Shown piece by piece: positions 12,801-24,200 of a stretch of DNA of 64,000 bases. The DNA lies in NCBI GenBank assembly GCA_029582155.1, contig CM055907.1, positions 28,784,432-28,848,431 on the forward strand, written 5' to 3'. This DNA comes from Panopea generosa. Lineage: Eukaryota; Mollusca; Bivalvia; Adapedonta; Hiatellidae. Both the position numbers and the translations under genes were made by a program. How positions within the stretch are numbered: the first letter of the stretch is position 1; every line of letters starts with the position of its first letter. Under the pieces are notes generated by a model that searched no databases, was not told the origin of the DNA, and saw only the letters and a program-made list of their open reading frames with translations.

Positions 12801-15150
12801 ACATTGCTGTGTGTCCCTTTAAGAATGTATGTATATGTATAAACATTGGTGTGTGTCCCTTTAAGAATATATACATATATATAAACATTGCTGTGTGTCC
12901 TTTTAAGAACGAATACATATATCATTGCTGTGTGTCCCTTTAAGAATGTATACATATATAAACATTGGTGTGTGTCCCTTTAAGAATGAATACATATAAC
13001 ATTGCTGTGTGTCCTTTTAAGAATGAATACATATAACATTGATGTGTGTCCCTTTAAGAATGTATACATACATGTATATAAACATTGGTGTGTGTCCCTT
13101 TAAGAATGAATACATATAACATTGGTGTGTGTCCCTTTAAGAATGAATACATATAACATTGGTGTGTGTCCCTTTAAGAATGTATATATATAACATTGCT
13201 GTGTGTCCCTTTAAGAATGTATACATATATAAATATTGCTGTGTGTCCCTTTAAGAATGTATACATATAACATTGGTGTGTGTCCTTTTTAGAATCAATA
13301 TATATATTAACACTGCTGTGTGTCTCTTTAAGAGTGTATCCATAATTATATAAACATTGCTGTGTCTCCTTTTGAGAATGAATACATATTACATGGCTGT
13401 TTGTCCCTTTAAGAATGAATACATACAACATTGCTTTGTGTCTCTTTAAGAACTAATGCATATAACATTGCTTTGTGTCCCTTTAAGAATGTATACATAT
13501 ATAAACATTGCTGTGTGTCCCTTTAAGAATGTATACATATATATAAACATTGCTGTGTGTCCCTCTAAGAAAGAATACACATATAACATTGCTGTGTGTT
13601 CCTTTAAGAATGTATACATATATAAACATTGCTGTGTGTCCCTTTAAGAAAGAATACACATATAACATTGCTGTGTGTCCCTTTAAGAATGTATACATAT
13701 ATAAGCATTGCTGTGTGTCCCTTTAAGAAAGAATACACATATAACATTGCTGTGTGTTCCTTTAAGAATGTATACATATATAAACATTGCTGTGTGTCCC
13801 TTTAAGAAAGAATACACATATAACATTGCTGTGTGTCCCTTTAAGAATGTATACATATATAAACATTGCTGTGTGTCCCTTTAAGAAAGAATACACATAT
13901 AACATTGTTGTGTGTCCCTTTAAGAATGTATACATATATAAACATTGCTGTGTGTCCCTTTAAGAATGAATACATATGTATGCATATCTTGTCTACTAAC
14001 AGAATGACTAATTAAAGAGCCTTATAGCTAAATACTAAGCAGTCAACTTTTTGCACAAATTCTATATACATGTATAAAAGATGTCTAATTATAAAAGTTT
14101 TAATAAATAATCATAAGTAATTAATTATCATATCAAACAAACACTTCCTAGTCACTTCTGCCATGCACACAAACAGAAAATTGAGAACAGCATCGGTTAA
14201 AACTGACTTATATTAACATGAGATACATACTCTGTGGGAGGCTTGTACTTGAGGACTCGAAGGCAACCAAACACCCGGATGGCTGTCATGTCTGGTGTCT
14301 CTTCACGGATGTCTATACCTTGCTGCATGTACAGAAAACAAAAGACATTAACTCACAAATACTATTGATACCAGTTATCATTTAAAAATATTTAAAAAGA
14401 TATCTTCTTTAAATATTAAACATCATTTTTATGCCATAGAGGGTTAACAGACGATCAGTTGGCCTAACAACTCTTTTCTGGGATCCTGGAAGGTTAACCA
14501 GTACCTGAATACACATGTCTCTGCAAGTAACTGATAATTTTCCCACTTGAATCAGCAGTGAGAAAAGAAAAACATCATAGAAACAGTGGTTGTGTGGGGA
14601 TTTGAAATCATGACACCTCGATTGATAGTCAGTTTTATTGGTTTACACCATTCCATTCAACTATATACTTGTAACTTCATGGATAGTTTTGGCCATTTGT
14701 ACCAGGGGTTGCAGGTTTGATTTCCAGCTTGACCAGATGCCTCTAAAAAACACACTCAGTACCGATTTCACCCAGGAAGTGGATGCTAAATAAATTAGTA
14801 TAAACTACTCTATACATAACAATAAATTTACTGATTTGGACTGAAACAAAGCAGACCCTGGTCACAACGAGTTACTACTTAAAATGCTTATCAGAGTCTA
14901 CATTCTTTCCATATGGTAACAATACTTAAAAAGAGCAGTGGTCTGAAAGCTATGACATGTGAAAGGTAAATTTTCGAATATTATAAAAATGATTGAAGAT
15001 ACTCACCTTGGGGTCTACAACACCAAGTACATCATTTAGAACTTGCAGTAACTGTAAAGGCTCCAACGAGTCAAAGGAGATAAGGTTGTAGTTCTTGTTG
15101 AACGGCTCCTTGTTCAACTCCTGTACAATAAACTTCAGTTGTTCACTCAT
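5088..15150 (-). CDS. IFT81: Intraflagellar transport protein 81 (5' half, partial gene)
   Basis: IFT81 is a core subunit of the IFT-B complex. With IFT74 it carries tubulin into cilia. Six minus-strand coding exons splice in matching phase: 15007-15150, 14231-14322, 7365-7545, 6864-7019, 5517-5627 and 5088-5172, giving 256 residues and one extra base. The start [17 protein letters not shown] and [17 protein letters not shown] closely follow vertebrate IFT81. Residues 1 to about 139 form the calponin-homology domain that binds tubulin in known homologues, with the basic stretch [10 protein letters not shown] at 109-118. Residues 140-256 are charged, heptad-like coiled coil ([20 protein letters not shown] at about 166-185). 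Vertebrate IFT81 is near 676 residues, so over half lies left of the window. The intron between the second and third exons is 6.7 kb and full of repeats. Identity is from remembered family sequence, not a search. Confidence 0.95.
5517..5627 (-). CDS. IFT81: IFT81 coding exon 5
   Basis: Encodes residues 192-228 ([20 protein letters not shown] through RQEQLTL), phase 0 at both ends. Coiled coil; acceptor ATCCCAG and donor CTG|GTAAGA. Confidence 0.92.
5752..6428. repeat. 38-bp minisatellite (array A), IFT81 intron
   Basis: About 17 units of near 38 bp. Two unit types alternate in the centre, one ending GGGGTCCATTTCTATAA and one ending GGTGCCCATTTAACTAA, giving a 76-bp higher period. The right end decays into variants with CACCTGTGGCC. 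Confidence 0.9.
6797..6821. repeat. (AT)n microsatellite
   Basis: A short AT run about 45 bases beyond the donor of IFT81 exon 4. Confidence 0.8.
6864..7019 (-). CDS. IFT81: IFT81 coding exon 4
   Basis: Encodes residues 140-191 ([20 protein letters not shown] through [11 protein letters not shown]), phase 0 at both ends. This is the first coiled-coil segment. The donor is AAG|GTCAGG, a weaker site than its neighbours. Confidence 0.93.
7020..7364. other. IFT81: IFT81 intron between exons 3 and 4, nothing recognised
   Basis: 345 bp without repeats or motifs beyond the flanking splice sites. Confidence 0.6.
7365..7545 (-). CDS. IFT81: IFT81 coding exon 3
   Basis: Completes codon 79 and encodes residues 80-139 ([13 protein letters not shown] to [10 protein letters not shown]). 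It holds the end of the calponin-homology domain and its basic patch. The donor is CAG|GTATAA. The junction KPPTE-STFRSG is about three residues shorter than the human protein here. Confidence 0.93.
7546..8756. other. IFT81 large intron, left part
   Basis: AT-rich sequence. At about 8190-8290 it holds a short SINE-like scrap (AGGGTTTTACGGCGTACC and following) of a type often seen in mollusc genomes. Nothing else was recognised. Confidence 0.5.
8757..10125. repeat. 45-bp minisatellite (array B), IFT81 intron
   Basis: About 30 units with the core GCCTAGATTTAGACATTATC followed by AGTGTACAAAAAGG. The first third has ATCACACCATT as the unit end, the middle has ATTGTAACATT and the last third has shorter GAATCACCATT units. 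The unit length is a multiple of three, which explains the long open frames on both strands. These are not genes. Confidence 0.93.
10126..10395. other. Unassigned intron sequence
   Basis: Less AT-rich than its surroundings, with no repeat or exon seen. The phrase ATGGCGAATGTC at about 10300 is chance. Confidence 0.4.
10396..11108 (+). mobile_element. LINE 3' fragment (reverse transcriptase C-terminus and tail)
   Basis: The frame at 10444-10707 reads like the C-terminal end of a Jockey/CR1/L2-type reverse transcriptase: [47 protein letters not shown]. It is followed by about 400 bp of AT-rich 3' UTR ending in AATAAA-like repeats near 11075-11100. It differs in sequence from the LINE at the left edge, so it is a second family. 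5' truncation is typical of LINE copies. Confidence 0.8.
11368..11525 (+). repeat. SINE-like copy, family 2
   Basis: Contains GGTAGAGCAGCTTACG, GTTTGATTCCC (a B-box-like tRNA motif) and a shared body ACACTCAGT...TTCTACCCAGGAA. The same body recurs near 14690, 46893, 50100 and 55345 in this window. Confidence 0.65.
11793..12085 (-). repeat. SINE copy, family 1
   Basis: Read on the minus strand it has a tRNA-like head (GATTAGCTCAGTCGTTAGC, A-box-like, then GTTTGAATCC, B-box-like). A shared body with GGTTAACCTTCCAGGATCC follows, and a tail ends near ATTCAATCAGTCAGTC. At least six other copies or pieces occur in the window. Confidence 0.8.
12300..13985. repeat. 37-bp minisatellite (array C), IFT81 intron
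   Basis: About 44 units with core CATTGCTGTGTGTCCCTTTA then AGAATGAATACATATAA. A longer subtype carries TGTATACATATATAAA, and toward the right the two subtypes alternate regularly (AAAGAATACACATATAA and ATGTATACATATATAA). Open frames inside are products of periodicity. Confidence 0.93.
14231..14322 (-). CDS. IFT81: IFT81 coding exon 2
   Basis: Encodes residues 49-78 and two bases of codon 79: [19 protein letters not shown] and then [11 protein letters not shown]. The acceptor is GTACATGCAG and the donor is GA|GTATGT. This is the middle of the calponin-homology domain. Confidence 0.93.
14400..14690 (-). repeat. SINE copy, family 1 (diverged)
   Basis: It matches the copy at 11793-12085 through TTTTTATGCCAT, GACGATCAGTT and GGATCCTGGAAGGTTAACCA, but the tRNA-like head at the right end is poorly kept. 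Confidence 0.65.
14690..14830 (+). repeat. SINE-like fragment, family 2
   Basis: GTTTGATTTCCAGCTTGACC and ACACTCAGTACCGATTTCAC match the family 2 body at 11368 and 50100. Confidence 0.55.
15007..15150 (-). CDS. IFT81: IFT81 coding exon 1
   Basis: Encodes residues 1-48 from the initiator ATG to VVDPK, phase 0. The donor reads AAG|GTGAGT. The start is chosen because MSEQLKF aligns with the known family start and an in-frame splice acceptor lies 29 bases before it. Confidence 0.95.
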
Positions 15151-15179
15151 TTTGAAAGGATAATATTACTGGTTAAAAT
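15151..15179 (-). other. IFT81: IFT81 5' UTR segment with upstream splice acceptor
   Basis: A run of T followed by CCAG ends at 15180 on the minus strand, 29 bases before the ATG. This suggests that coding exon 1 starts with a short untranslated leader spliced to a non-coding first exon further right. That first exon was not found. Confidence 0.6.
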
Positions 15180-16022
15180 CTGGAAAAAAAAACAATGAAA
15201 CCTAAACAGCACGCAATCATTGTTATAATTTGTTATCCCAATTAGGCAACACTGAACAATGTGCCAAGAAAACATTCACTTCTTTTACCAGAACTTACAA
15301 AATGGGGTTCAATGATCATTTTCAAGTCTTTTCCACTCCAAAAGTAAAAAAAAACAACAACAATTTAATGTATAAGCTTTAAATAAGACATGAGCATTAC
15401 CACATATCCGTGATATCTAATGTATGTAAAACCTTATAATATGATAAGGAACATTTAGGAAACAAAACCCAAGATCACCAAATTAATTTATTTCTCCTAA
15501 AAATAATCTGAATTTAAATTTAAAAATAGAAGATTATCATTAAAGCTTGCAAGTTTTCAAGAAAAATGCTTATGGCCCAGTGATTTTTTTTCTTTGATTT
15601 GGTGATATCAGTAAATGGAAAATTTCCCTCTAGAAACATGTTTTTCAACCATAAAAACTCAGAAATTCACCTTTCTGATGAGTAAGTTCCCTTCAAAACA
15701 AAACAAGTACCAGTAAATTGGAGCCCATATGTCTAGTCTGAAATATACTGGTAAAAAATGGTGCAGAGAACAGCGACCAGGACTGGTGAAGTTGTAAGCG
15801 TTGGAGAAATACTAGTCATGTAGGGGTGATGCTGGAAGACCTTTCTTGGCCAACCCTCCAACATTGTAGTGATATCAGTCTTGTATTATTTTATAAAATA
15901 CATCACAGGTTTGTCTCAATTTGCAAGGACAATTACCTTGTTCCATATCCAATCCCAGTGATTCTCAAGGTTAACCTCATCCCACTCTTTTCAGTATAGG
16001 AGATCCCTCGTCTATACTGATT
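15180..16022. other. IFT81 upstream intron, nothing recognised
   Basis: AT-rich DNA without an exon or repeat I can name. If the acceptor at 15180 is real, this is intron. Confidence 0.4.
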
Positions 16023-17380
16023 CAGAGCCCCAGATAAGATGGGTATCTGTGTATATGACTCATTAAAAATTGGTGGATGCGCATCAAATTTGTTTTACGT
16101 ACGTATCAATTACGCATAAGCACAAGTTTAACGCTAAAATCAATTTTTATATCCGTCATTAAGTTTACATTCTCTGAAAATCAAGCTTTACTAATTTCTT
16201 GCCTTATCTGTGTAAACAAATATAGCTGAATTGTTTCAATTTAATTCATCACTGTGCGTCATATTAAAACACGGCTGGGTTCCTGGTAGCCCGGCAATAT
16301 TACAGCAGCAGGGAAAAGGCATATATGGTGTTTGTAATTGTGAAATCTTACGTGTTTAAATGTATTAATCTCAATCATTATGTATTGCTATTTACATTAT
16401 TGATAAGAAAATATCATGGGTGTAGTGGGGGGGATAAGATATACTAGGTATTAAAATTTACCAGTCAAACTTAGCTGGAATTTGTCTTTTCCTTGCAGAC
16501 GGAACATGGGCGAGTTTTAGTATCACCCCCATTATGTTTTGCCTAAAAAAAGCATCTATAAACTGACATGTGATTGTCAAACAAATAAACTGTAAAAAAA
16601 CAAACTAAATTAAGTTTGTTTTTCACAAAAATATGATTTTTGCCCGCTAAGTTAATGGTGTCGAGGATTATGTCACAGTACACTGTCTTATTCCTATTAT
16701 TCTAGAGCACTGGTATGCCATTTATTTTTTGATATTTCTAAACCGTCATTAAAGTGGCCTTCCAAAGGGTTTTGGAGATCTGGGGAACATGGTCAATTAT
16801 TTTTAGAGATCTGGGAAACATTGGACATTACATTCAGAGATCCAGGGATCAAAGGCTTAATTTTAGAAATCTGGGGAAAGTACTTTTGGGGAACTATGAC
16901 AAATATTTTTGGTGATCTGGGAACCATGGCCATTACTTTAAGAGATCCACGGAACAGGGTGCCCCTTCCGGAAGGGCCTCATTTAACTACTCAGCAATGG
17001 TCTGTAAGAAATCCAAAGATTGAGCAGTGGAATGACTGATATAAGATAAAAGGCAAAATGTCCATTTGAACAGCTAAACACAAAATACCCAAGCAATTTA
17101 ACAGGAGTTCATAATAACCTCTGTTACGCATCCACTTGTGTTAAGCAGCCAAAATTGTTATTTTTACATTTACAGCACAACTTGGTCTGTACTCAACAAC
17201 CACATGTTCTGTGGGGCCATTATATTACCTCCCCACTGTATGCTGCAGCTCAACACAGGTTTGGTTGTATATTATGCACAATTTAATACTCATCACTATT
17301 CTGAAAAATACAAGAATACTCATATACTCTGATTTTGATGAGTAATTACTCATCAGCTTAAAAAATTATCTGGGGCTCTG
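16023..17380. mobile_element. 1.36-kb inverted-repeat DNA element with 6-bp target duplication
   Basis: The ends are CAGAGCCCCAGATAA and its exact complement TTATCTGGGGCTCTG. The six bases CTGATT lie immediately outside both ends (16017-16022 and 17381-17386). No transposase is visible. The interior near 16760-16960 has a degenerate tandem repeat around GAGATCTGGGGAACATGG. It shares terminal sequence with 25533-25986 and 32553-32964. The CAG start and internal-stem style recall hAT elements, but a 6-bp duplication is not the usual 8. Confidence 0.85.
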
Positions 17381-19100
17381 CTGATTCACTGAAATTCTCC
17401 TTCTTTCCAAGAACCAGTGTACTATAGAATTACCTTCCATGTGAGACTGTGTCTGTGGAGACTACTAGTGTGACATATTGCTTGTCTCTATGGAGCCTTT
17501 TAAAGATTTTTATTTTGCGTCTCCCAAGACGTGCAACCGCAGAAGCTGATTTTACTAACTGGAAGTTCCGAACAGAATCTGTTGGGAAGGTTTCACGACT
17601 TTAAAATCTAAACACTTGACATATTATGAATGAGAATTAAAAAATTAACATTAAATACATCGATCCGTGATAAAATTATATGCAGTGCACGCTAAGTATA
17701 CCGATAAACCGATCTCAAACACGAGAGGGGTCCCATTTAAGATGAATATGTATTGTCCGCCATTATCATCTGACATCGAGTGTTCCGAATGAATCATCAC
17801 CATCTTGTATAACAACAGATGCCTTTACATTATGAAATCGAAGAATGTACGGTGCCGGTCTGTTTTGTTTAGTTTTAATCGAACAAGTTACATTAATTTT
17901 ATGTTTTTTTGTAATACTTGTTAGTATAAGTTATAAATGATATGATAAGTTCTGTGTTTTATAACTTCAAATTTTATAAAGAAAAACAATAAAAAAAAAT
18001 GCAGTATATAGGCAGAGACTGATAGGCTAATATCAGTGCAACATACATGGCTGAAATTTGGGATGACAGCTTTAGTATTTCTTTAAAATCTTTTGAACCT
18101 TTGTCTAGTTTTAACAATTTTGGTACCAAAGATGATAAAGTTTTTGTCTATATCCAATTATTTTTCTTCCGTTTTTTTTAAGTACATGTATTACGGGTTG
18201 AAAACACACCATTATGACCTAAAGAAGCAATGTGTTGCTTAAACCATATCTGGTTTCTTGAACATTGTAAACATTGTGAATAGATACTGTATCACCCCAC
18301 CCGCATGTTGGTAAGGACGCTGTGGCTAAATTCCAATAATCTGAATAGTGATATCTCATAAACCCTTCTACGTTATTCCAACCGCTAGAAAATAATTTAT
18401 GTTATCTTTGTAAATTACCTTTCATACACATATATTTTGGGGAAAGCACATTTACAAATGTACCGAACTTGTTTTGGTTATTATCAAACTATGTAGGTGC
18501 CCGGATACTAACTGGTACTTCTTGTACCAATAATACCATACTGATGCGCAAAGTCATAAAGGAACCAGTAATTGAACAGTATATACCACGGCATATTCCT
18601 AATAGCTTTTGTTTAGTCCCGGCGTAACAGTCCCGGGACGACCCGTTTTCATTTACAACATATTTAAAATTCAAATGTTACATCGTTTATCTGCAAGAGC
18701 AAGAACTTACATCAAGTGAACATTAACCAATAGTAAATCATTCGTTATATTATATTACAAAACACAAATATTTCCATGTTTTGGGACATTATGTACTCTC
18801 TTTTAAATTACGAAACGATTCCCCTCAATGTCTGTATGTAGGCTAAACATGTATGCGTTTTTATTCCTCTCGCACTTTAAGACGGAATTTAAGACAGAGG
18901 CAATGGACATACTTGTTCCACAAAAACTGCCATGGACAGGTAATGGACACCGCCACTTAAAAACGTCTGAAAAGAAGGGAAAAACTTTTCAGACGTTCAC
19001 GTAGATCAAACTAGAAAAGAAATTCAGGGCACATATGCAATCAATTTCACTCGTGTTTTTTTTTTTACAGAAGACGGTACTACAAATCGACCACAATTAG
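17381..19100. other. Interval between IFT81 and the receptor gene, left part
   Basis: No coding exon recognised. The IFT81 first exon and promoter are expected somewhere here or in the next gap. No TATA box, initiator or RFX X-box could be assigned with confidence. Confidence 0.4.
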
Positions 19101-19121
19101 AATACAGATCAATACACAACT

Positions 19122-19345
19122 ATGAATGACATATACATAAACCCATTTGGCGTTATGCCATACATTAGGAAATTAAATCCCAATAAGGCTTCCGGACCAG
19201 ACCCTGTCAGCGCACGCATACTCCAGGAACGCTGCATTGAATTGGATGGCATCCTTGCAGCTATCTTAAATAGGGCAATTAAAAGGGGACAAGTCCGCGA
19301 TGACTAGCGCATAGTCGATGTGGCTCAATCTTTAAGAAAGTGTGT
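19122..19345 (+). mobile_element. LINE reverse transcriptase scrap
   Basis: The frame at 19122-19307 gives KLNPNKASGPDPVSARILQE and AAILNRAIKRGQV. This matches the N-terminal reverse transcriptase motif of many metazoan LINEs (KASGPDGI...ILKE). Only about 70 codons remain and both ends are lost. Confidence 0.75.
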
Positions 19346-19353
19346 TTTTTTTT

Positions 19354-19372
19354 GGGGGGGGGGGGGGGGGGG
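19354..19372. repeat. G19 homopolymer
   Basis: A run of 19 G after a run of T. A C11 run lies at 19798-19808. Such runs are prone to length error in assembly. Confidence 0.85.
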
Positions 19373-19374
19373 TG

Positions 19375-21165
19375 CATGACCCTCTAAGTCTCACTAGCAT
19401 GCATAAGCTGTACCGTTCTAGAACATATCTTTGTTAGTACATGTAATATAACGAAGCACATACAGACAAACAACATATGTGTTTCCATTTACACATCAGC
19501 ATAATAAACACAATCGTACTGTCTTTATTTCCTGGTCATTTCTGACCTTCCACAAGGTGTTTCATATGCAGGCAAATCAGATTCAGTCCTTCACACAAAC
19601 AATTCGGCCACTTGTGTAAATGAGCTGTGGCGCATTGGTTTTCCTTGTAGTTTCAGAGTCCAACAGAGTTGTCGTGTCCACAGGCAGAGTTTTGGGAGGA
19701 TGTGCTACGCGCAAGTTAACTGGAACTGTGCCAGAGTTGTCTTTGATACTCAAATTTCAAACAGGTTATTGTGGCCCACTCTGCCTATAGATATGCGCCC
19801 CCCCCCCCTCCCCCTCTTTGGAGGACACCTTCTTGGACGATCTGAGTAGGACACAGATGTTGAAATTTGTGGGTAATATGACGATGGGCTGGTATAGTAA
19901 TGCACGTATAATAGTACATTGTAATGCCTCGTCAAGTGTTCTTTCATACACCTGCTGAATTAATAATCAACCTCTTACTGGAGCGGCATGTCAGTGGTTC
20001 TTGATCTCATTTCAGAGAAAGTGTTCTCGGCCGCTAGTGTTAAAATGTTCTCGATGCTAAAACTATTCATCACATGGCTGTCAAATCTACTAAGAGGTCA
20101 TTTCAGATCACAGAGATAATTAAGTAGTTTCTACATCTTTCATCTGCCTGACAAGAAATATCTCTTGAGGAGTTGGTAGTGCGGTCATTACAAATTTATC
20201 TCAAATGTAACGTGCGTATCGCGGCGGTAGTAATTGTGAAGGACAGAGGGTGTGGGATGCGGGAAAGAAAAAGAAGAAATAGAAAAAGATGAGAAAGAAA
20301 TATCCGCAGAAAATTGAAAGGGGAGGGAGAATGTGGCAGTGGAACACAGGGACTGACCATCTGTACAATTCCGCATCCGAATAGCTCAGACAAACCAGTG
20401 CATTTAGTCCTTTCTCTTAATTTATGAAAAATCGTCCCTTCGTCCTTTCTGGTGGACATGGCTCAAAGTCTTTAGATGACATTTAATCACAAACTTGTCG
20501 AAGCCGAGGGCAGCAAACATATCTAAGATTCCATAACCTTTCCCCAAACGCAGCAAAACAGTGTTACTCACTGTCTCTTGGTTCTTTCAAGTCTGTTTCA
20601 AAACACAAGCGTTTTGTAGGTTTTTCTAGTTTTTTGTTTTGTTTTTTTTGTATACAGCTCCAGTTACCAGAGCATTTCTAACGTTGATATTCTTCGTATT
20701 TGACATATTTGACTCCATTTTTCACAAAATATACACACATACATATTTCCTTGTTTCTTCTTGTTTGCAAAAATAAATGCATTTTCTTTATTTTAATGTC
20801 CATTTTGTAATTCAAATGGCAACTTGACGTAGGGTCTATTTGAAGCATTTTGTAATGTTTAAATTTGGAATATAGAGAAACAAAGCGAAGTCTGACAGTT
20901 TACTGAACAGAAAACAATTCTTGGATGGAACATTTCCCTACTTTTCTAATTATATTGATGTATACAAACATACAACATAAGCTTCCATTCTTTTAATTTG
21001 AGTCTTTTTTATGAACGTGCCTTTGAAAATATCTTATCCGCTGCAGAAATGATAAGGGAAATCAAATGGTGGTAAATTCATATAGGCGTAAGAAATTGAG
21101 AAACTCTAGCGTGCATCCGACTCTTCATTTGCGAAGGCGAAAAAATATATTAGACATAAACAAAT
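19375..21165. other. Interval upstream of the receptor gene
   Basis: No gene recognised. The minus-strand open frames around 20188-20459 show no family resemblance. An A/T-rich AAAATATATTAG about 25 bases before the receptor ATG could be a TATA-like element, but it is weak. Confidence 0.35.
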
Positions 21166-21252
21166 ATGGCGAACGTTTCGCCCCACGAACAAATGCAAAA
21201 CATATCAACCTTGCCAGAGTGTTCTATATTCCCTGATAATCCCCACCAATGT
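21166..21252 (+). CDS. Receptor exon 1
   Basis: Starts at ATG in the context AAATATGGCG and encodes 29 residues: MANVSPHEQMQNIS followed by TLPECSIFPDNPHQC. Donor TGT|GTAAGT, phase 0. It is the predicted extracellular N-terminus. It was joined to exon 2 by phase and by the lack of a better candidate, so this is the least certain junction of the gene. Confidence 0.7.
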
Positions 21253-24200
21253 GTAAGTGGATTTTCTATATCTTGATATCTGTATTTTTTAAATTCATAT
21301 TTATTATTATTAAAAAACAATGACATTGTTTACTCATGTTTCCTGACTTTTTTTCCGGTTTGGTCTGATACAAAAAAATCAATATAATAACAACTGTTCA
21401 TCATACAAGATATGATTTTAAGCGCACTATTGGTTTAATATATATATAAATGCTAATCAGACGATCTTCATCATTTTAAATTCATAATACAAAATGGTGA
21501 TTTAATATATTTTATATTTAAGTCAAATAGAATTGAATTGAACAAATTTTAGTGGTATTTTGCAACATGTCTATTTATAGTTTGATGTAAACACATGTGT
21601 AATGTTTCCATTTGTAGTTATTGTAATCTGAAATAGTAATACAATGATGGAGTGAAAGTATTAAGAAACAAAAACTGTGTTAGATAAGACTTCTTTATTC
21701 GACCTCGTGTGAGAGAGTGATAGATAAGAGATTGGGTTGCTAGGTATAGCAGGAAGTATTGTAGAATAGCCACAAATACAATATGTCAATATGTTACATC
21801 TTCCTTCTTTTAAATAAAGATTTAACATTTGTTTTCACATTTCCAAATACTATAGTATTAATAGAACTGTGTTCATTTAATAATATTTGCTGAAATGTAA
21901 GATGTGTACATGTGATAACAAATTATTAATATTTCTTTATTACAACTAAATGATAATGATTATACAAAACGGGTTCACATGCTAATTGATCTTATCTCAA
22001 TACAGTCAGTACTTTAGCCACTTTGGATCATTTAGTTGTTTGTTTGGAATAACAACTCTGCCTGATCTTGTTGTATAACCTGTATGGGAGTTTGGGGATT
22101 GTTTAGATTCAGGGCGATTGATAACTTGTCCAGTATCTGAATCTTGGGAAACGGTAGGGGTATTTCCAGTACTCTGTGTGTTTGCATTATCAGTGAATAT
22201 TTGTCATTCAAAGTAATTAACTACTGGATACAGGTCATTCTTATAAGTGGTTTGATGTTTGGTCATGCAAGTAAATGATTTTTTACGATCTGTCATAAGT
22301 CTTCTTTTGGTTGTCATGATTTTTTCTGATGTTGTTACATACTTTATTGAGATTAACTTGTTGAGGTTTCAATTGCTCATGTTTTGATTGCAATATAGAT
22401 CTTAACCTACGTCACATTAGAAATTGCGAGGGAGATTCACCACATCTTAATGGAGTTGTTTGGTATTCAAGAATTGCCAAATATGGATCCTTATTAATGT
22501 CCTTAGCTTTTCTGAAAATTCGTTTGACTGGTGCACAAACTTCTCAGCTAATCCATTACTTTGAGGATATCTAGGACTACTAGTCACGTTTTCAAAGTTC
22601 CATTCTTTCGAGAAGGAAGCAAACTGCTCTGAACAATAATACATTGCATTGTCAGAGATAAGATTTTCCAGTGAGCCATGTCTTGCAAATATAATATATA
22701 GTTTTTGTATAATGCAACTGCTCTTAATGTCAGTCAGTAGGTCAACTTCAAAATAATGGCTAAACTAATCAACAATAACCAAGTACTCCTTATTATCCCA
22801 TGTGAAAACATCTGTAGCTACTACTTGCCAAGATTGGTCTGGAATATCATGAGATTTGAGTGGCTCTTTTGCATTTGAGTTTGGTTCAAACAAATGTTAC
22901 ATTGTAACACAAAGGCGGTTATCTCTGAAATTATTTTGGGCCAAAACATTATGTCACTTGCTCTCTGTGTACATTTTTCAGTCCTGTATGCACGGCTTGT
23001 GTCATGGCATTATGCAATGAGTTTGGAATGACTATTTTCTCAAGTCAGGCCATCCATCAAGAATAGTCTTGCCATAATGTTTGTAACTGCGTGTCAGTTC
23101 GAGTCGCCTGTCTAACCTGTTCTAGTTGACAGCAACACTTGATATAACTGTATGTATATGTAAGTCTAACCCATTTGACAATTCTGAGTATGTTTCTGGT
23201 AAAAAATTACATAATAGAGCATCTGCTACAGAAATAAATTTTCCAGGTACATGCAGTACGTCTAAGTCATATTGCTGCAACTGTAACATCTTGTGCTGCA
23301 TCCTAGGGGGTGTTCTTCCTAATGTTGTTTTCATTATTGTGGTCAGATTCCACAGTAACACGCTTACCGTATACATACTGGTGAAAGCGCTTACATGCAA
23401 ATGATATTGCGAGCATTTCTTTCTCAATTTGCGCATAACTTATTTCATTTTGCATCAGAGTTTTTGATGCATAGGCAATTAGTTTGTCATCCTGTGACAA
23501 GCTGCACACAAGTCCATATTTGAGAGCATCTTTCTGAATTCTCACTGGTTTGTTGGGGTCAAAGAAAGAAAGGACTGGACTGTCTGTCAGTACACGCATT
23601 ACATTTTGAAATGCATTGTCATGTGTACCGTTGAAATAAAGTCTACCTCTTTCTTCAGTAAATCTCTCAATGGAGATGTGATGCTAGCGAGATTTGGTGT
23701 AAACTTTGTCATATAGTTCAATATACCATGTATAGTCTCCAGCTCTGCTTTGTTCTTTGGTGATTTCATTTCACTTATAGCGTTAATCTTCTTAGGATCT
23801 GGACTTAAATCCATTTCTAGTGAGAATGTGACCAAAATATGGTACCTCATTCAAACCAATATAACATTTGTATTGGTAAAATCTGACACCGCGTTCTCAT
23901 GCGGGCATCATAACTTTACTCAAATGCTTGTCATGTTCTGTCTTTTTTCATCCATAGACTAGAATGTCATCAACAATTGAAGTAACACCTGTTAAGCCAT
24001 CAAGTCTATTTTACGTTGAAATTCATCTTGTGAACAATTAAGTCCTAAAGGTAAATGTAAAATGGTACCTACCGAAAGGTGTATTGAATGTTGTGAGGTA
24101 AGACGAAGATTCTGTGAGTTTGATACTCCAGTAACCACTGGTCATGTCTAAATGTGTAGCTCCAGTGAGCTGTGATACTACTTCGTCAAATGTACGCATA

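Noticed and set aside
20188-20459. Minus-strand open frame of 87 codons
   Set aside because: No recognisable domain, low-complexity serine/phenylalanine runs, no splice or start support.
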